Positions 12,150 through 25,549 of a DNA stretch of 64,000 nt are shown piece by piece; position 1 is the stretch's first letter; each line of letters begins with the position of its first letter. The stretch comes from Hetaerina americana (Eukaryota; Arthropoda; Insecta; Odonata; Calopterygidae). The position numbers were made by a program, and so were the translations under genes. Where the stretch lies: positions 1 through 64,000 of the forward strand of contig JAKTNV010000232.1 in assembly GCA_022747635.1 (NCBI GenBank), read 5' to 3'. The notes beneath the pieces were generated by a model. That model was not told where the DNA came from. It saw nothing but the letters and a program-made list of their open reading frames with translations, and made no database searches.

Positions 12150-12745
12150 GAAGTAATATGTTGATAGATCCTTCTTCGGTGGCGAATGCGCAACTATGTT
12201 GTGAAATAGGGGAGGTAAAAGCAATAGAGAGGAAGGAGATAAAGATCCCGAGGGAGATCATAGCACCCAAGACCGACGTGGTTGTTATAGAAGAAGAGGG
12301 GAAACGAGGAACGGCGACAACACATGAAGAGAATTGTTGAGATAATGCGCGAGAGGAGACTAAATTCTATGGACTCCTGAGAAGGATGGACGAGAACACC
12401 CTCCCTTCTAGTGGGTCACTGGACTGAAAACCACCACCAAGTGAGTTGAGGGGGCGAAGAGAAATGTAGATAGTTAAATGGGTGTATCCAAGATAATAGT
12501 TCAGGATAGATTAGCAATGGGAAAACGGTGGACCACCTCAAACCGCTCCTCATCCCCGAGTCTCCCAAGGGAACAAAGAGACCAGCGATGCCCGAAGAGA
12601 GGAGAGATTAGGTGGATAGAGTGTATTAAGAAATACAGGAGGGAGGAAATGAGAAGGAAGGAACATGAACGAGTGATACCAGAGCATCTGATAAGAAGTT
12701 CAACACGATCCTCACGTGACCGAAATCAATAGCCTTCTTTCTTCT
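12150..12745 (+). mobile_element. Possible LINE C-terminal fragment, plus strand (frameshifted)
   Basis: Translations across two frames give HMKRIVEIMRERRLN, then YGLLRRMDENTLPSS, resembling the I..RRL.F.GH..RMD..RLP block downstream of RT in some LINEs. The following 84-codon open frame (12478-12732) is basic and unrecognised. Family assignment is weak. Confidence 0.4.
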
Positions 12746-12889
12746 CAGATATCATCAATTTGACGCGTATCTTGCCTTTATATCAAACTCTTTCCTCCCC
12801 TCTTTTATAATACCTTCTCACGTTGACAGCAAATTTTTCTGCCGACTCGGTCAAAACCGCCTAGTCATCAGTATTATTGATGGTCATAA

Positions 12890-13320
12890 AAAATTTCTAC
12901 GTACTTCAGTGCTTCTTGCCTTCTCCAGAGCCGCCATCTCTGTCAAATTTTCGGCCTATGTGTCTTAAAGATTTGATTACGCACAACATCCCTTGGGTAC
13001 TCTCCTTCCAAAGCTTATCTCTTCCACCTCAATCTCCTCCACTCTACCCACTGCTACCTGTCCAATGTGCAATTTTTTTATCAGCCTCAAATCTTTATTG
13101 TCTATCCCAATGTTCCAACACTCAGCACCACACATAAGCTCACTTGCCCAAAAGCCTTCTGCCAGTCAATAAAACGAACGAACATTCCTCTATTCGCTTC
13201 CAGGGCTATCTCGTCAGAAAACCTCGTGCAGTTAATCAATAGCATCTCTGGGGCCTCTTTCCTTTATAAAACCAAACTGGTCTTGGATTGTAGTGCTTAA
13301 AATAGTCAAAAGATTTTTTG
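12890..13320 (-). mobile_element. LINE reverse-transcriptase fragment, minus strand (motif A visible)
   Basis: Minus-strand translation around 13141-13180 gives VRFIDWQKAFGQ, which matches RT motif A (F.D..KAFD), with the second motif aspartate changed to glycine. On the N-terminal side, around 13235-13290, lies a degraded QDQFGF-like block. Multiple stops. The plus-strand open frames here are shadows. Confidence 0.65.
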
Positions 13321-13879
13321 TCACTGTCATTTCTTGCATCAAATTTTAATTTAGTTAACTATTGTAACCCATTATCATGCATTTGAATTTTTCCTTGTAC
13401 ATGTATAGTATGATTGACTCGTGGCAGTGTAACTGCTATTTTTAGTTACTAGATTTTCTACTTTGTAATATTATTTTTAGTTTTATGCTGATAATTTAAA
13501 TTTCACGGACTTTTAAAATACCCGAATGTTTTTAAATTAGTCCGTTACCCCTCTGTACTTATCGTATCTTTTACTTCTTTTTGGCATTATTCACACAAAA
13601 TTTAATGAAACACCTAATGAAACTACTTAATGAAAATTAAAATAAATCTTAATGAAAAAAACCTCTTACTAGACTCCATTTATATCATCCAGGGTAATGT
13701 CAGGATGTGCCATTATACGACTCATTTTTCATAAAATTAACGATTTTTACGATAATTAGTGATTTTACATAAAGATATTAAGAATAATCATTACCTTTTC
13801 TCAATTTGAGGATTATTTTGTAGAAGCTCTCCAAACTATATCGTTATCTGCCAATATCATCGCTCTCTCAAAGCTCATC

Positions 13880-14040
13880 GTACCGACCTTCACCATTACT
13901 TACTTCTCCTACTTCATTCTCTGGCTTCCTCTGTCATTCTTACCCAATGTTTACTTCGTTTATGGTAAGTAATTTATCTTGCCTTAGGATGTATCCAATT
14001 GATTTTCCTCTCTCCTTATGAGTGCCCTCGGATATAATAA
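13880..14040 (-). mobile_element. LINE C-terminal scrap, minus strand
   Basis: Reads KSIGYILRQDKLLT on the minus strand, the IGH.LR.D.LL block, followed by a degraded tail. Confidence 0.5.
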
Positions 14041-14099
14041 TAGGAAATTGAAGGAAACAATTACAAGAAGTAGAAAATTGATGACGGGTACACTAAGCA

Positions 14100-14545
14100 A
14101 AATGTGAAGGAAACATTGTTGGAAATTAGGCCAGAGGATGTGCAAAGATGGAGGGTTTCGAGATGCGATTGTGACGGAGAAAGGAAAAAATAAGTTTTAC
14201 ACTGAGGTAGATAAATGCTGATGTTTTATATAGGATGGCCGCAAAGAGGAAGTTATCGGACGACACCTGAAAAAGGCAGAGAAAGTGGATGGAAGGAATA
14301 GTGAAAGATAATGGAATGTTGAAGGCTGTGATTGAGGGAGAACGTTGAGTGAGCTGGGTGGATGAAGGAAGCGAAGGCCTTTCAGGCAGCATGAAGGCTG
14401 GTAGAGGTTACGAAGAAATAAAGAAGGAAATAAATAATCTGGGACAAACAAGAGAAAGCTTAGGGATGCGTAGACGATATTAGTCCTTAAGCGATCGTCC
14501 AAAAACCTACCTTTGATAGGTATAATACCCTGAATGCACGAATCG
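14100..14545 (+). mobile_element. LINE C-terminal remnant and 3' tail, plus strand
   Basis: Plus-strand frames show MEGFEM, RKWMEGIVKDNGMLKAVIEG and related blocks, and end with caaaaacctacctttgatag at about 14499, a tail shared with other copies. The minus-strand 169-codon and 88-codon open frames over this region are shadows. Confidence 0.6.
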
Positions 14546-14699
14546 AATAGTAAATCTGTAAATAGATGTTGATTGGTCATCATGCATATTGTTTTGTTCC
14601 GTAACTGTGAATTTGACCAACCGTGTATGAGCAGTATGAGTGACCGAATGACGAAAGCAACAGAACGGAGATGGATTTTTCCACTGGGGTGTTTGCTTC

Positions 14700-17600
14700 C
14701 CACCATCCCTCCTGGGCATGCCTCCCGTCCACTTCACCCGCCTCTTGTCGTTTTATGCCCGACTTCTCCCAAGGATTTCCTCAAATGATGATGGGGATGT
14801 TGTTTTACGAGGGGGACGCCTCGGGTTGAGCTCTTAAAAATCCACCCTTGGTCGTCTTTTGGCCCGGTGTGGGGTATTGGGGGGAGAGCAGGCGGAGGTA
14901 GGTAGGTAGGTTGTGGGAGGCCCGACTCCTCTCATCTGTAGAAGATGTTCCCCATTCCGAGAGGTGGGTTGGGTGTCAAAAATCTTCGCCCTTCCCCCCG
15001 GGCGCGGTCTTACTCCCTTTCGGGACACCTGGTGTGCCCAGACGATGGTTACCTCTGGTGGGGGTCTTCCATTATGACACATGAGTACACCCGTCGAGTG
15101 AAGCTCTAGAGGAGAAAGTGATGTCATCATAGAGCGCGACGCCATAATCGGCCTATGTCATTCATTTTTAACATTGTTAATTTCCAATGTTTTCACACTT
15201 GAATGGTAAAAAATTGACCTGTAACCTCGCGGCTGTCCGTCCTATCGGTGGGGTAGATCTAACAGTCGAGTTTACGAAGTACGTAAGGATATCGACGCGC
15301 GCCAAGCCATAGTTTGCTTATTGTTTCCATAATTAAAATTGTGAACTTTCTGCTATTTATACACTAGAGAACTGGAAAGTAATAAATTTGCCTCATTAAC
15401 ATTAAATGACATGTCTGGCTGATGATTTCAGGGTGGAGGCAGGTATACGACTAATAAGAGCAGTGTATTGTTAGGCCAGCAATGGCGTCACGTGCTACGT
15501 CGACCATACTTTGCACTCTTGAGCATGAAGATGTAGGAGCTTCGTGTCCCCCTTTGGGAGGGTAGGGACCTTTTCGGGAGCGTTCGAGGCAACTCGGTTC
15601 ACTGCAGCACTCTCTCTAAATCACTTTCACAGATGGCCTAGGCTCGATGGGAGGGCTCACCAAACTACGTCGCGGCTCCGGAGTGGTGCGTGGGCCTCCG
15701 TCAGAAGAGACGCCACCAAAATTGTTATTTACTTAACTTCCTCGCGCCTGAGATCTTTGAAAATAGCAGTGATGGCTAGTTAGTTTCCTTTTTTACTTCA
15801 TTTCTCCATTTATGGCTATGGTCTCTCCTTCGTGAACTTGACACTCGTACTTTTCAATTGTCTTAATCGTATGGTGGACATTTGTTATATCTACCAATAT
15901 TTCATGTAAGGCTCGTGACCACGACGCTTCGTGCACTGTGGCTATTATATGTGAATGCATCCTCTGCCACACACCTTGACAGTGGCTTGGAGCGTGTCAT
16001 TATGCTGTGATGTGGCATTAAAGCATAAATTTGTTGATCAAAAAGCACACAAATTCCTTTCATTAATCGTGCCTATATCCACAGGCCGTCGCAAGTTTTG
16101 GAAATACTTCGTGGTTTTTTTTATAAAAGGCATTGGGTATCATGGCCAGACTCGTCTAAAACAGAGAGCGGAAGTCGTGGTGAGCTCAAATATTTATTAT
16201 TGAGCTACCGTACGTGCAAATAATTCGAATATCTTCCGATAAAAAATATACTGTGTGCATGCCTCGGCCTTGAATCACTCGAGAAAGTTATTTTTGGCCT
16301 CCTCCTCGTATTTTATTATATAACTGCATACACACGCCTCACGATATCGCCGACCATTAATCTAAAGTTATTTTGGTGGTGGCCCTTATCTTTCTTAATG
16401 GCGCATATAAAATCGTAGAATTCCAATGCCCGTCTTCTTGAGAAAATACATGGTTGATCCTCTTTTTCCCTGTCCTCTTTTGTTTGTCCTCGCTTATAGC
16501 AATACAGACGCAGAGGTTACAGACCCAACCATCCCTTCTTTATGAATTCACAAAGCAAAATTTTGAACCTTAACTCCAACACAAGTCATTTCGACTCTTT
16601 GCGGGATATTGTGTAGATTTTGATGATGAAATATTAAAACCTTTGATTAAAGCTTTTCATCGAGATAATTAAATTTTTAGAAGTTACCTCTGATCATTGA
16701 GTATGTTTAAAAAAAAGAAATTTGACGTTTCGTTCAACCTTCTGAGAACGTACGTAGATAAGAGCTGACGGAGGTAGGACGAAACGTAAAGGTTGTTTTG
16801 AAAAGAGACTCGATTCTCAGCGGGAAATCCCGAAAAAATTAACGAATCAAAATTCAACTATCATAATTTCGATTAAAATGAAATACCTTTACCATTTCTG
16901 TGGGATCTCCGTAATTGCTAGTTGATATATTTCGTTACATGATGAGAAGGAAAGCCCAATTGTTGAAAATCGAATCGTCCAACCCTCTATTCACATGTAT
17001 TCGCGAAGAGGACCAGGATATGTACAGCCCTTCTTTAATTTGTCGCATGTTTGAGTTCCCTGAAATCTTTTTGGTGAAGTTAATTTTATTTCCCCAGATA
17101 TACCTCCATATATCTTCGAACAGTGCTCCTATCTTATAAGGAATCAGGTCAGTCGTTCTCGCGGACCCTTGCCCATGTGGCTCTCGTTGAGGTTTTCGTT
17201 ACCGACCGACAACGGAGCCAACTTCCTCCCACTTCCTTTTCAGAGACCTGGATCTGCCAAATATCGCAAAGATATGGTCAGTTTTTTGCGTAGACGGTGG
17301 CGCACTACCCTTATTTTTAGTACTATGACCCAAAAAATGATCTGCGAGCTGCCGCTCACCTAAAGCCTCTGCCGACCCAAATAAATTTCCGAAATCACTG
17401 TTACGCGGTGAATTGCGATTTCTGTGTTCCCCAGTAGTCCTCGCTCCGTCGTATTGTTGCGAGGAAACCAAATGACATTCGATCAGCAACTGTTCTTTTT
17501 TTCTAAGATGAAAATTTTGAATTTGCATAATTAAGAAAAAGAATATAATAATTGTAAATAAACAGACGATCTGTTTCGTGCGTACGGACAATTATTTCGG

Positions 17601-18870
17601 GGAGAAGAGGGTTTAAGAGAAAAGAATGTGATTCTCTACACAAGGGTAAGGAAAAGGATTTGATTTAATCAATATTTACGAGACGCGGGTAAGTTCTGAG
17701 TTCATCCAATTTCTTTCTGTATTCTCAAAGTAAATAGAAAGAGAAGGCTGAGCTTAAAATACGTGGGCCTCCTTTATATGCATAAAGAAGAGATAACTGC
17801 AGCATGTATTGCGCAGGGTTTATTTAAATACTGCTAATGATAGAAGCGTTTTCAAAACTTAAAATAGCGTCGTTTAGCGTGTGTAAAAATCCTTTTTCTC
17901 CACTTGAAAGGCTTGACCCCCATCAAGAATTATCACCAATTGAGTAAGGCATGCTATGATGGTGATATGAATGTAAAATGTATACATTCATAGGTGTGAA
18001 ATGGTTCAATGAAGGCCAAATATCGTGTGATAACGAACCCTAAAAGGCTCGGCGACGGACCAGCCGGTTTTTCCAGCGGGTAAAGGGTACCTCTACGGAA
18101 TCATTGTCGACGGCCATAGAATCATAAAATTGACGTTGGGCAAAATTGGAACGTGTACTGGAAAAGGATTTTTGGAGCATACTACATGTAAACTTTCTGG
18201 TGTCAGTAGTTTGCCATTAAACAATTTGAAGAATTTATAACTTTAATACAACTCGTATTGAAGAATTTTCATCATTATTTCGCATTAAATGCCAAAGATT
18301 ATTAATACTATCCTAATTTAAGTTTGCGAATCGACTTTGAAGCATTCCTGATATAACATTAAGCCTTTTTTTTTGTGTCAATCATTATATTTCCTTAGAG
18401 GGTTTGAATTGAGGAGGAATCTTACGTGATCTTTATTATAGAATTATTTCACCTATTGCTTCCGAAGAAAGAATTTGAATTATCCTTGATCCCCAAAGAA
18501 TACATCGTTCACATGCTCACTGATGTAACCGTCGCTTCAGAACATTTAAAGCATTGGTCAAATAGAATTGTAGAATGTTTTTTCATTTCACCGGGTACAT
18601 CCTGAGGCCACTTAAGTGAAACAAATATAAATTTCTATGGATGATAATGTTCTTTCTTGTCAATGTAAAAACGTAATTGAAGTAATCAGTGGAAAACAGC
18701 TTCGAAAACCAAGAAACCTTATTCTTATTTTTTCCATAAAAACGTGTGCATGTCATATTACAGATCATTATAAATGGTAGTTTACCGTTTAAGGTTAATT
18801 TGGTATAAGCAATTACATTAACCCACCAGAAGAAAAAGCATTGCTACGGCTGGCGAAATGATACCCATTC
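14700..18870. other. Unassigned intergenic sequence with a GC-rich patch
   Basis: 14.70-15.15 kb is GC-rich (ggcccggtgtgggg, ccccccgggcgcgg) with a tandem aggtaggtaggt near 14899. It codes for nothing recognisable. The rest is AT-rich apart from the small inverted repeat at 16.7 kb. Confidence 0.45.
16722..16790. repeat. Short inverted repeat with related GAAACGT motifs
   Basis: gacgtttcgttcaaccttctgag? at 16724-16746 (left arm, split here as gacgtttcgttcaac + cttctgag) faces ctgacggaggtaggac + gaaacgt at 16765-16787. Both arms carry a (C)GAAACGT block next to a CTGAC/CTCAG-type block, like a degraded pair of hammerhead-type cores. Confidence 0.4.
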
Positions 18871-18879
18871 TGACACCCA

Positions 18880-19040
18880 ACGCTACGATCAAATGTTCTT
18901 CAATTCCGCATACGTCCCTAACCTTTTTCTAGCCCTACCTCGCCTGTTGTTCTCTCCTCTATCACAGTCTTCACAATGCCATCGCCAATCAAAACGCTGT
19001 GAATTCACATTTCTTTCCTCATTTGGATTTCTCGCAACTA
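18880..19040 (-). mobile_element. Probable LINE C-terminal scrap, minus strand (weak)
   Basis: Pyrimidine-rich on the plus strand with the same spacing as the 19.5 kb copy (cctct..cagtcttcacaatgccatcgccaat). The minus strand gives broken pieces only. Called by resemblance to neighbours. Confidence 0.35.
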
Positions 19041-19474
19041 CACAATATCATTAGATGCACAGCATTTGGTATCAGGATTTCAACTAATTAGAAATATCTT
19101 AATGCTCACCACGTCTACGCATTGACCAAGAAAGGACACTAATTTAACATGTGGTTGACGTGAACTGTTATCAGGGAAAACACTTTGACAGTCCATTCAT
19201 GCTGTAACTCTAACGATATATCACAACAGATCGATTAATTATTAGTCATGTTCCTGAATAATAATTTCATATTACATAAATTCTAATATTTTTGTGACAC
19301 TATTAGTGGCAGGGTGGGTCGGCGAACATTGCAGGAAGTTAGGATTTTTCCCAAAAAATTCATTTTCAAGATGAAACCGTTAAAAAAGTGAGAAGTATAC
19401 CCCTAGTGATATTGGAAATTCTATCGGCTCGCATCGCTCGGATATCGCATTAAAATGCAGTTCACTCGGATATT

Positions 19475-19850
19475 TAATTATTTTTTCTTGAGCGGATTAA
19501 TATGTCGTGCACCCTGTGACCTTCCACGTAGAAAGATTGGAACCTATGCCTCTCTCGCCTAACGTCCTCCCCTCCATCAGTCTTCAACATCTCATCGCCA
19601 ATGAAAATACTCTGCGCCCATCTTTCCTTTGGATTTGTCCCAACAAATCTGTCTCCTCCTACACCATGCCTAGTATTTCTTTGTTTGTTACCTTTTCCGT
19701 CCATTTTAATTTTCCCATCATTCTCCACGCCAACATCCAAAAAACTCCACTCTACGCTTTCCATCTTGTTCCAACGACCAAGTTTCTGAGTAGTACAAAA
19801 CCACGCTCCATGCCTAATTTTTAACATTCCTGTCAACAATACCCTTATTC
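19475..19850 (-). mobile_element. LINE C-terminal remnant, minus strand
   Basis: The 121-codon minus-strand frame includes SIFIGDEMLKTDGGEDVRRE, and adjacent frames give diverged WTEK.TN.EIL and ETDLLG blocks. This is the same C-terminal arrangement as the 3.2 and 4.9 kb copies but reversed. The frame being open for 121 codons is notable, yet the conserved blocks are split between frames, so I treat it as a pseudogene. Confidence 0.5.
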
Positions 19851-20409
19851 TTGTTAAAGGTTATTTTCATGCGATTCGTCATCTTTTGACCGTACTGTTT
19901 TGCCCTCCTTGGTCAAATGCACTTATAAATTAAGTAAACTTATATTAATATAGTAATTAAAGGAGGTTAAAGGTTGAAAATGGTGAGCATGATTCTTTTT
20001 CGTATGTGTGCGATAAGACGTAAGCGGAATGGACTAGACTGTTCTGAACAAGGTTTTTTTCCTCAATGATATCAGTAGCTAAGTTGATAAGGACTAGACT
20101 ATTAGCCTTGACAGGAAAATATCTCATTTATACTCGAGTCGATGGCATGCGCAGTACACATTATCACCTTCCTTATTCTTTCAAGGGAGCGAGGACTAAA
20201 TCTTTGTTATTTTCCAAGAGTGGAAGTGTAAATTGTCACCACTTTTTTGTAATTTATTGCGATTTCTCGATCACATGCGTGAAAAGTCAATCCCATCATG
20301 ATTTTGAGTTTCTATTGATCTGAAGAATGGCTGATAATTTTGTCGTTTTTTTCTGTGTCGAAACTACGATTGGTTCATCCCTAGATTTTTAGTCACTTCT
20401 GAAAGGAAG

Positions 20410-20640
20410 TTCGTTGGCATGCCCAAGGGTATTGGGTCGATGTGGTCGCTTGTGCATCGATTTCCCACCCTTAGGGCCCGGGTTCGTATTCCGACTGTGT
20501 TGGCAGACTTTCTCAATGGTATCCCGAACCCTACTTTTTGCTCCGTGTGGAGAGTACGTTGAGTGGCGTACGCCGTCCGTCACATGGGACGTTAAATTGT
20601 CTGACCCATGGGCGTCTTTCTTTAATGGAGTAGGCTAATG
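20410..20640 (+). mobile_element. Probable tRNA-derived SINE, plus strand
   Basis: The A-box-like stretch gggtcgatgtggtcgc (about 20432-20449) and B-box ggttcgtattcc (20481-20492) are correctly spaced. They are followed by a non-tRNA body ending near gtcacatgggacgttaaatt. No second copy in the window; the family assignment is open. Confidence 0.5.
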
Positions 20641-21299
20641 CAAACATGTCGGGAACATCTCTTCACTCCTTCTCCTCCAATTCCCTGAACACCCTACCCC
20701 TACCAAATTACCCACATATCCCTGAAGGTCCAAGTAACCTCAGCTGTCTGTCGCCAACCGTAATAACTAATGCTACCATTGGTTCGCCATTTGTTGTGTT
20801 TCACTTGGACTCGATGCGTTTCGCTTGACCGGTGGGGTCGTAATGTTCACTCGATAACTGGAGATAGTTACTTTTATTTTTAGAAAATGTATGGCGAGCT
20901 TATCTGGGAAAAAAATTAAAGCGTCGAAGCATGTGGTTCGTCCTTGACTACGCCAAATGAGCCAGACGCCGAAATTATTATTGGCCTGAGTGGGCAGGCC
21001 CCATTACCACTGTGATTCTTTTTTATTATACCCGTGGTGTGTTTCATTGCCTAAACGGATATCATTCGTGTGTATGAATCGAAGCAATCCAATCGTTTCG
21101 ACATTGCTCTTGACGTAAAGCATGTGCGTCACCTATCGAGTCCTTTTAGTTTTTCCCCTCAATATTATTTTTTTCGACAGAGAGGAAAACTTTTCCTCCT
21201 CAATATTTTACTAATTATTTTCAAATGAAAGACTAAACGTAGGTGGCCTTAACGGCGAAGCACTTCTTCTTTGTGTGTGAATGTACATGCATTAATACA

Positions 21300-21500
21300 T
21301 ACATATATTCACACACACACACACACGTATACTTACATTTGAAGCATTTTCCCTTCCGGTGAAAAAGGTAGTTGTAACTCCTGAAATATTAAAAACAACA
21401 TTGTGGGTATCTTTTTATGTGTTTTGTGTCATTGTCACGCACGTACGCCCACACTGACACACATAGACACACACAGACATACACACACACGGCCACCGCG
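21300..21500. repeat. Two (CA)n-rich microsatellite tracts
   Basis: A clean (CA)n run at about 21309-21327 and an interrupted CACACA/GACACA tract at about 21456-21491. Cysteine/histidine-rich open frames over these are artefacts of the repeat. Confidence 0.85.
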
Positions 21501-21930
21501 GGCTTTATCAACACGGTGTGCTTTCCTTCGCCGCGCAAGGAAAGAAGATTGCGAGCAGGGGTCTCAACCCCCTTGGAGCAAACTGTTTCTGTGCAGCTGC
21601 TCCAGAAAACACGAATTCCCTCCATAACCCTTGATGCTTGAAAAATAATTTGAAATATTAAATTGTTTCTTTTCACCCAACAATAAATAATAATGAAAAC
21701 ACACACGTGTGTGTGTGGATAATGTTCACAAAAACGAATTTACAGTTCAAAATAATGTTCAAAAAAGTTAATATAAGGTCAGAAACAAGTGATAGTTTAT
21801 AAAACATTGACACGCAGTATTAGGAGATACTCGCAGTTTTGGTTTGTGAATATTTCGCTGGCACAACCACTTTTCTCAACGGAAGGATGAAGGAACCTTC
21901 TCCTTACCGTCGACTCTTACCCCGCCGATC

Positions 21931-21932
21931 CC

Positions 21933-21992
<60 letters not shown>

Positions 21993-21994
21993 GG
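21931..21994. repeat. (AT)28 microsatellite capped by CCCG/CGGG, a perfect palindrome
   Basis: cccg at 21931-21934, 28 uninterrupted AT units at 21935-21990, cggg at 21991-21994. The whole 64 bases equal their own reverse complement. Confidence 0.95.
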
Positions 21995-22299
21995 TTCCTT
22001 TTCTGGGTTTTCCGTGCCTTAATCGAAATACATGTATGTTCGATAAAACTATTTTTCGATCACCCGCTCATTTGTTCAGCCCCTTCTCGTGCGTTATGGG
22101 TGAACATCAGCTTAAATTCGGCAGGAAAATTCTGCGAACGTACCCGCGTTTTCGCAACCGCACGGCTTCATGCCTGGATCGTTAACTTAATGCAAATAAA
22201 TCTCCACAGTTACGTTCTCCTGAATTGTGTACTCAAATCTTGTTATCAAAGGTTTATAACAATAAAGGGAGCGTTGTTCATTTATGAAGTATTCTCGTT

Positions 22300-24050
22300 C
22301 ATCGTTTTATTATACGTATAGATATCAAATTTAAGCCCGCCGTAAAAAAATGCTGATGTAAAGAAATTACAGTCATTGAGTACCTATTAAACAAGTATCT
22401 TAGCTAAGATGTCACTATCGCATCTCGTGATTCCCCTCTATGGCTAATAAATAATAATGATTTTGCATTTACTGCACTAAGATGCAGATTTCTATTCCAT
22501 TTTGATCCTAGATACTTGCTTAAGAGAGATGTTTTTTGCTGGATGATGGTGTATTTATTCACCATGTCGATAAGCAGTATTAGAATTATCAGTCCTGTTA
22601 TCCAGAAAGGTTGTGAAAATAAGAGTACTTTATTACATAAAAGTATTTATTAGAAAAGATGCGCGCGTGTCGATATTTACCTCGTATTATCATTCATATT
22701 GACTCTCACATTTCCTCACTTGGACAGCATTTTGAACATAATCTAAACTTTAAATATTGACGCATATTCCATCGAAGAAAGCATATTAACCTCAGGAACC
22801 AATAATGAGCGTTAAACTTTTTTCACCCTCTCTCTCTTGTACTTAAATTTATATATATATATAATATATATATATATATTATTTAGAAGTAAAAATTGAA
22901 AAATTATCGGTTTGATATTTCGGAGGTGTTGTACTTCGCCTTAAAATGCACCATATTTCCAGCGGAAATCTCATTCAAGTCGGTGTCACTGGGTTATATT
23001 TAATTGCCTCTCTGGATTAATTGGCATGTTCTACTCTCTAATTAATATTGTATGACAATTTAGCTATTGAAAACTTGCACATCGGATCAGCCTACCTGGT
23101 TGTACAAGCAATGAATTACCACCAAATATTATCCCATCAGCGGATTCAAATAGATTCTCATTCTCCCCGAAGAAAAACTTCGCAGATAAACTTTCGTCCA
23201 GATTTTTTTTTTGATTCTCTCTCAACGGCCAGAAGTATTTTCCTAATCTTCGCACGTACGAGTACCTTATCTTCCGTGCACATTCCGTGACTGTGCTCTT
23301 GCTTCGCTCGAGAACAGAGGGGATGCCTTTTGAAATTGTTTCTTTTCGTGATCGATCGTTTTTGATCAGAAGTCAACCGTACTTCCGTCCCTAAAAAAAA
23401 GTGTCCTCACAACAGCCATCGTATGTCATGCAAGTGAACGCCAAGCCCGCACGGATTGATACACGAGTGGATACTCTGACGAGGCAGCCCCTGGGATATT
23501 CCCAATTCATATTGAGTCTTCGGAGTCCTTAGGAACGAGCGGTTTGTAATCGAGTTCAATAGCCACCGCATTGTTCGTACCATATATTCATCGGAAATGG
23601 GACCATCCTCACGCGCCACCACTTTCACCCGGCGGCTTTCTCGAGATTATAGTGGGCCAATCCACAACGAAAGCTCCGCCTTTCCCACACAGTGCAGAGT
23701 TTGAATATCAATAGTGTCACTTAGATTAAGGCGAGCGCCCAGCTATAAGTCCTGCCTTATCATCAACTCTGCTTCACATAGCAGAACCACTGTACACTTG
23801 GGGAGTCACGTATAGGTACAGTTTAAAAACCGGATATCTTTTCCCTACCGGAAAACTTCGTTAAAGCTTATTGTAAAAGTTTTTTTTTGACATTTCGGCT
23901 TCATTTCAACCTCGTTTATTTTAGCTTGCAACCGTGCTTGCGGGTACTTTTCCACATATCTTAATTTTATAAATATGGGTGTTTTTTTATCTTTCCTCTG
24001 ACCATAGCTGTTTCACTTGATGTTATCACATCCTTGAGTACCCTCCAGAC
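22300..24050. other. No recognised gene
   Basis: Includes a microsatellite at 22.85 kb and an unassigned 73-codon minus-strand open frame (23407-23628). No conserved motif is visible. Confidence 0.45.
22850..22881. repeat. Interrupted (TA)n microsatellite
   Basis: Two TA runs separated by a single phase shift. Confidence 0.85.
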
Positions 24051-24054
24051 CTTC

Positions 24055-24490
24055 ACATTTTTAGGTGTTTAGGTTTGTTTGTATTAAGGTTAGGAATGAA
24101 GGTGTTTCTACCCAGTCTTGTCCCCGCTTAGCCTTAAATCTTTTTCCATCTACTTCTTTCTGTCATCTTGGTTTTTTCTTTGATTCCTCAAGCTTGTGCG
24201 AGGAACTTCTTTTTCATCCTGTTGTCGCTCATGCTGTGCACGTGGCCAAAGAAAGACAGTTTTCTTTTCCTGATGGCGTCAGTTATTCCAACCCTGCTGT
24301 GGGCATCATCTTTCTTTATGAGCTTTCGCACTCATTCCGTTCGTATGAGTCCTAAGATCTTTCTCCCTATCCTTTGTTTTGGCTTCTTGAGTTCTTGATT
24401 CACAGTCTTATTTCTTAATCTCAACGTTCTTGACGCATAGAGAACCTCAGGTCTTACAGCGGTCTGGTAGTGTCATATCTTGGCTCCCCA
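24055..24490 (-). mobile_element. LINE reverse-transcriptase C-terminal region, minus strand
   Basis: The minus strand reads KKPKQRIGRKILGLIRTNEC, then, after a frame change, AIRKRKLSFFGHVHSMSDNR and MKKK, resembling the RKILGP...IR.RRL.FFGH..RM block of insect LINEs. It also shows VLYASRTLRLRNK, matching the LYG.E...L motif. Several stops. Confidence 0.65.
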
Positions 24491-25549
24491 AGATATGACA
24501 AATTGGCTTGGTACAGTGCTTTCTTTTTTTTAGTTCGCAATATAATCATATTTAATACATAATAATAATATTAAAATCCTTAAATCGAGAGTCGTAAAGA
24601 TTTGCATGGATATTTTTATTACATGTTTGAAAGAGTTTTTTGTTACGATCTTGTCAGAAAACGAAGTCCTGATATGGGTATAATATCCTCTTGGAATTAT
24701 CTATATAATTACATTGGCAGCTGACGCGGACTCAGTTGCTTTCCATGGAAATTGTGTCGTTTTTCTATAGATTTCTACGGAAGTTTCGAGGAAATATCTG
24801 GTAATGTTGTCAAACTTACTCCTGTGGCGTTACTCTATACTACGTAATGAAGCTAAGCTGGATTTTTAGATAAAATATTTATGTTTTCATCAGGGTTTGG
24901 AGAGAACATTATAAACTGTATTGCAATCACCTTGTGAAGAACTATGATATCACATGCCTAACTCCATATCGTTTAAAGCAGAGCAGGCGATATTTTAAAC
25001 CGAACGCCTCACTTGTGGAAGAGTAGCGCGTAACGGGGTGATCAAAAGTTCACTTAAAATGCAACTTGTTGCGTATACATACTTCCCGTTGATCCGCTTG
25101 AAATCACATCTTCCATTGGAGTTTCATATTTATTAATTACTCTCCATCTCCGTAGTGAAGTTACTAATATTATTTTTAGAGAAGTACGAGAAATTTGATT
25201 TAAAATTATGTAAAATTCCGTCGAATAAGTCGGACATTATATTCCTTTACGAACTTAAACCCAAAAAAGTTGTAACTCGGATGCATTAACTCAAATTCAT
25301 TTTCTGGGCATACATACTCGGACTCAACAGTTATTTAGTAAGCGATACCAATGATGTACCTATTTGTATCATTGTTCTTTGCCCAGTGTGATTAGAACGG
25401 TTAATTCTTGGCCTGAGAAATATTTCAGTCGTATAAAATATTTTTCATGTCCCTGAAAACAATTGGAAAGGAGCTAGATCTGCTGAACCGTGTTATTTGT
25501 AGGCGGTTTATGAATATGTCGATTTGAAATACTTTTTATTTACATCTGT

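Noticed and set aside
14197..14706. 169-codon minus-strand open frame
   Set aside because: It lies opposite a plus-strand LINE remnant and its residues match no family; it is a shadow frame.
21403..21706. His/Thr-rich and Cys/Val-rich open frames
   Set aside because: Produced by CA/GT repeats; no independent coding evidence.
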